64,000 nt of DNA, from the NCBI RefSeq assembly GCF_031585635.1, contig NZ_CP134196.1, positions 1,426,001-1,490,000 of the forward strand, read 5' to 3'. This stretch comes from Paraburkholderia sp. FT54 (GTDB lineage: Bacteria; Pseudomonadota; Gammaproteobacteria; Burkholderiales; Burkholderiaceae). Under the pieces are notes generated by a model, which was given only the letters and a program-made list of their open reading frames with translations, did no database searches and was not told the origin of the DNA. A program made the translations under genes and the position numbers. Positions 63,256-64,000 of this stretch are shown piece after piece (position 1 is the first letter of the stretch; every line of letters starts with the position of its first letter).

Positions 63256-64000
63256 ATGGAGATCGTGACCGTGCAGCGTGCGGAACGTGCCGCAGTCGAT
63301 TTCCCCATGCCGTCGCGCAATTTCGCGGCGACGCGGCGCATGCTGCTGATCGTGCTCGCCGTTTCGGTTGTGTTTCCTCTGGTCTGTCTCGCGGGCTACG
63401 GCTACTTCGATTACCAGCGCCGGATCGCCGATTCGAACGACATGATCGACCGGCTCGCGCGCGTGGCCGAGGAGCAGGCTGTCAAGGTGCTGGATCTGAA
63501 CCAGCAGATGTCCTCGCGCATCGTGGAGCTGCTCGGCAACGAAGACGACGCGCAGATTCGCGAGCGCGAAGCGCTGTTGCACGATCGCCTGCGCGGAATC
63601 GGCGGCGACTTTGCGCAGGTCGCGTCCATCTATGTGCTCGGCGCGACAGGCGACCTGCTGGTGTCGAGCCGCACTTTTCCCGCGCCCGCCATGTCGATCG
63701 GGCAGCGCGAAGACTTCACGAGCGCGCGAGCGATGCGCCCGCAGCCGTATTTTTCGCTGCCGATGTTCGGCCCGCTCTCGCAGACCAATGTGTTCACCAC
63801 CGCGACGGGCCGCTCGGACGCGGACGGCCAGTTCCTCGGCGTGGTCTCGGTAGCGCTGCGCAACGAGTACTTTTCGCGCTTCTATCGTGAACTGACCAAC
63901 GGCGATTCGTCGCTCGCGCTCGGCCTGTATCGCCAGGACGGCAACCTGCTGGTGCGCTATCCGCCGTGGCCGCCGGGCGCGCAGCCCAGCGCGCAGAGCA
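63256..64000 (+). CDS. Membrane sensor with extracytoplasmic Cache-like domain, 3' end missing
   Basis: The frame runs past the window end (248 codons visible). Residues about 29-50 form a transmembrane helix (MLLIVLAVSVVFPLVCLAGY), followed by a periplasmic PDC/dCache-like region (SNDMIDRLARVAEEQAVKVL; VASIYVLGATGDLLVSSRTF). This is the usual N-terminus of a histidine kinase, diguanylate cyclase or similar protein, but the output domain lies outside the window. Start at ATG 63256; GTG codons at 63265 and 63271 are alternatives. Confidence 0.75.
   Translation, partial: MEIVTVQRAERAAVDFPMPSRNFAATRRMLLIVLAVSVVFPLVCLAGYGYFDYQRRIADSNDMIDRLARVAEEQAVKVLDLNQQMSSRIVELLGNEDDAQIREREALLHDRLRGIGGDFAQVASIYVLGATGDLLVSSRTFPAPAMSIGQREDFTSARAMRPQPYFSLPMFGPLSQTNVFTTATGRSDADGQFLGVVSVALRNEYFSRFYRELTNGDSSLALGLYRQDGNLLVRYPPWPPGAQPSAQS

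Overview
The window is a GC-rich bacterial chromosome segment, most likely from a Paraburkholderia/Burkholderia-type betaproteobacterium. The evidence is a Burkholderia-style classical porin, a DUF4148-like tail, a DUF6723-like small protein, a MctP-type symporter paired with DUF3311, a ligase-associated exonuclease/ligase pair, and a LexA box of the CTGT-N8-ACAG type used by beta- and gammaproteobacteria. No rRNA, tRNA, CRISPR array or prophage was seen. The only intact mobile element is one IS3-family (IS150-group) insertion.

Layout. 1-9.6 kb: the end of a periplasmic-type beta-carbonic anhydrase, an AlkB dioxygenase behind a perfect SOS box, periplasmic trehalase, a gap holding a frameshifted DMT-transporter remnant, a DUF4148-like anchored protein, SurE, an epoxide hydrolase, a glycosyltransferase-like protein and a TIGR03118-type lipoprotein. 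9.7-18.8 kb: a MocR regulator divergent from a DadA-like oxidase (preceded by a coupled 33-codon ORF), an amino-acid-type ABC binding protein, a HAD hydrolase, a LysR regulator, an ArsR/SRPBCC pair behind a self-overlapping operator, a GST and a Tat-exported aldo/keto reductase. 19.3-24.2 kb: an exported M1 aminopeptidase, an exported metallophosphoesterase with a cupredoxin, and a quinone oxidoreductase.

24.7-36 kb: a membrane diguanylate cyclase with an anchored partner, DUF1289, a phytochelatin-synthase-like lipoprotein, a GST, a VOC protein, a DUF3311 + sodium:solute symporter pair, MarC, a class II amidotransferase, and a CobS-like AAA+ / CobT-like VWA pair without a CobN partner. 36-46 kb: a porin, an FdhF/YdeP-type molybdopterin oxidoreductase, several small lineage-specific proteins, a cupin, transketolase, and the IS element, which sits in the loop of the bidirectional terminator between tkt and zapE. 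46-56 kb: zapE, a PAS-rich hybrid histidine kinase directly behind an RsbQ-like hydrolase, a YihY/BrkB membrane protein, the exonuclease/ligase pair, a lone receiver protein and a PRC-barrel protein. 56-64 kb: glgX, DUF2934, an AI-2E-family permease with an extra soluble C-terminal domain, a small stress-type protein, a Rieske/FAD reductase, and the start of a membrane sensor cut by the window edge.

Functional themes are stress handling (SOS-controlled AlkB, glutathione enzymes, phytochelatin-synthase homologue, DNA repair pair), carbon metabolism (trehalase, transketolase, GlgX, monocarboxylate uptake) and signalling. The best candidates for new biology are the RsbQ-like hydrolase/PAS hybrid kinase pair, the CobS/CobT-like pair without a chelatase, the AI-2E-family fusion, and two ECF-like promoters of matching architecture ahead of exported proteins.
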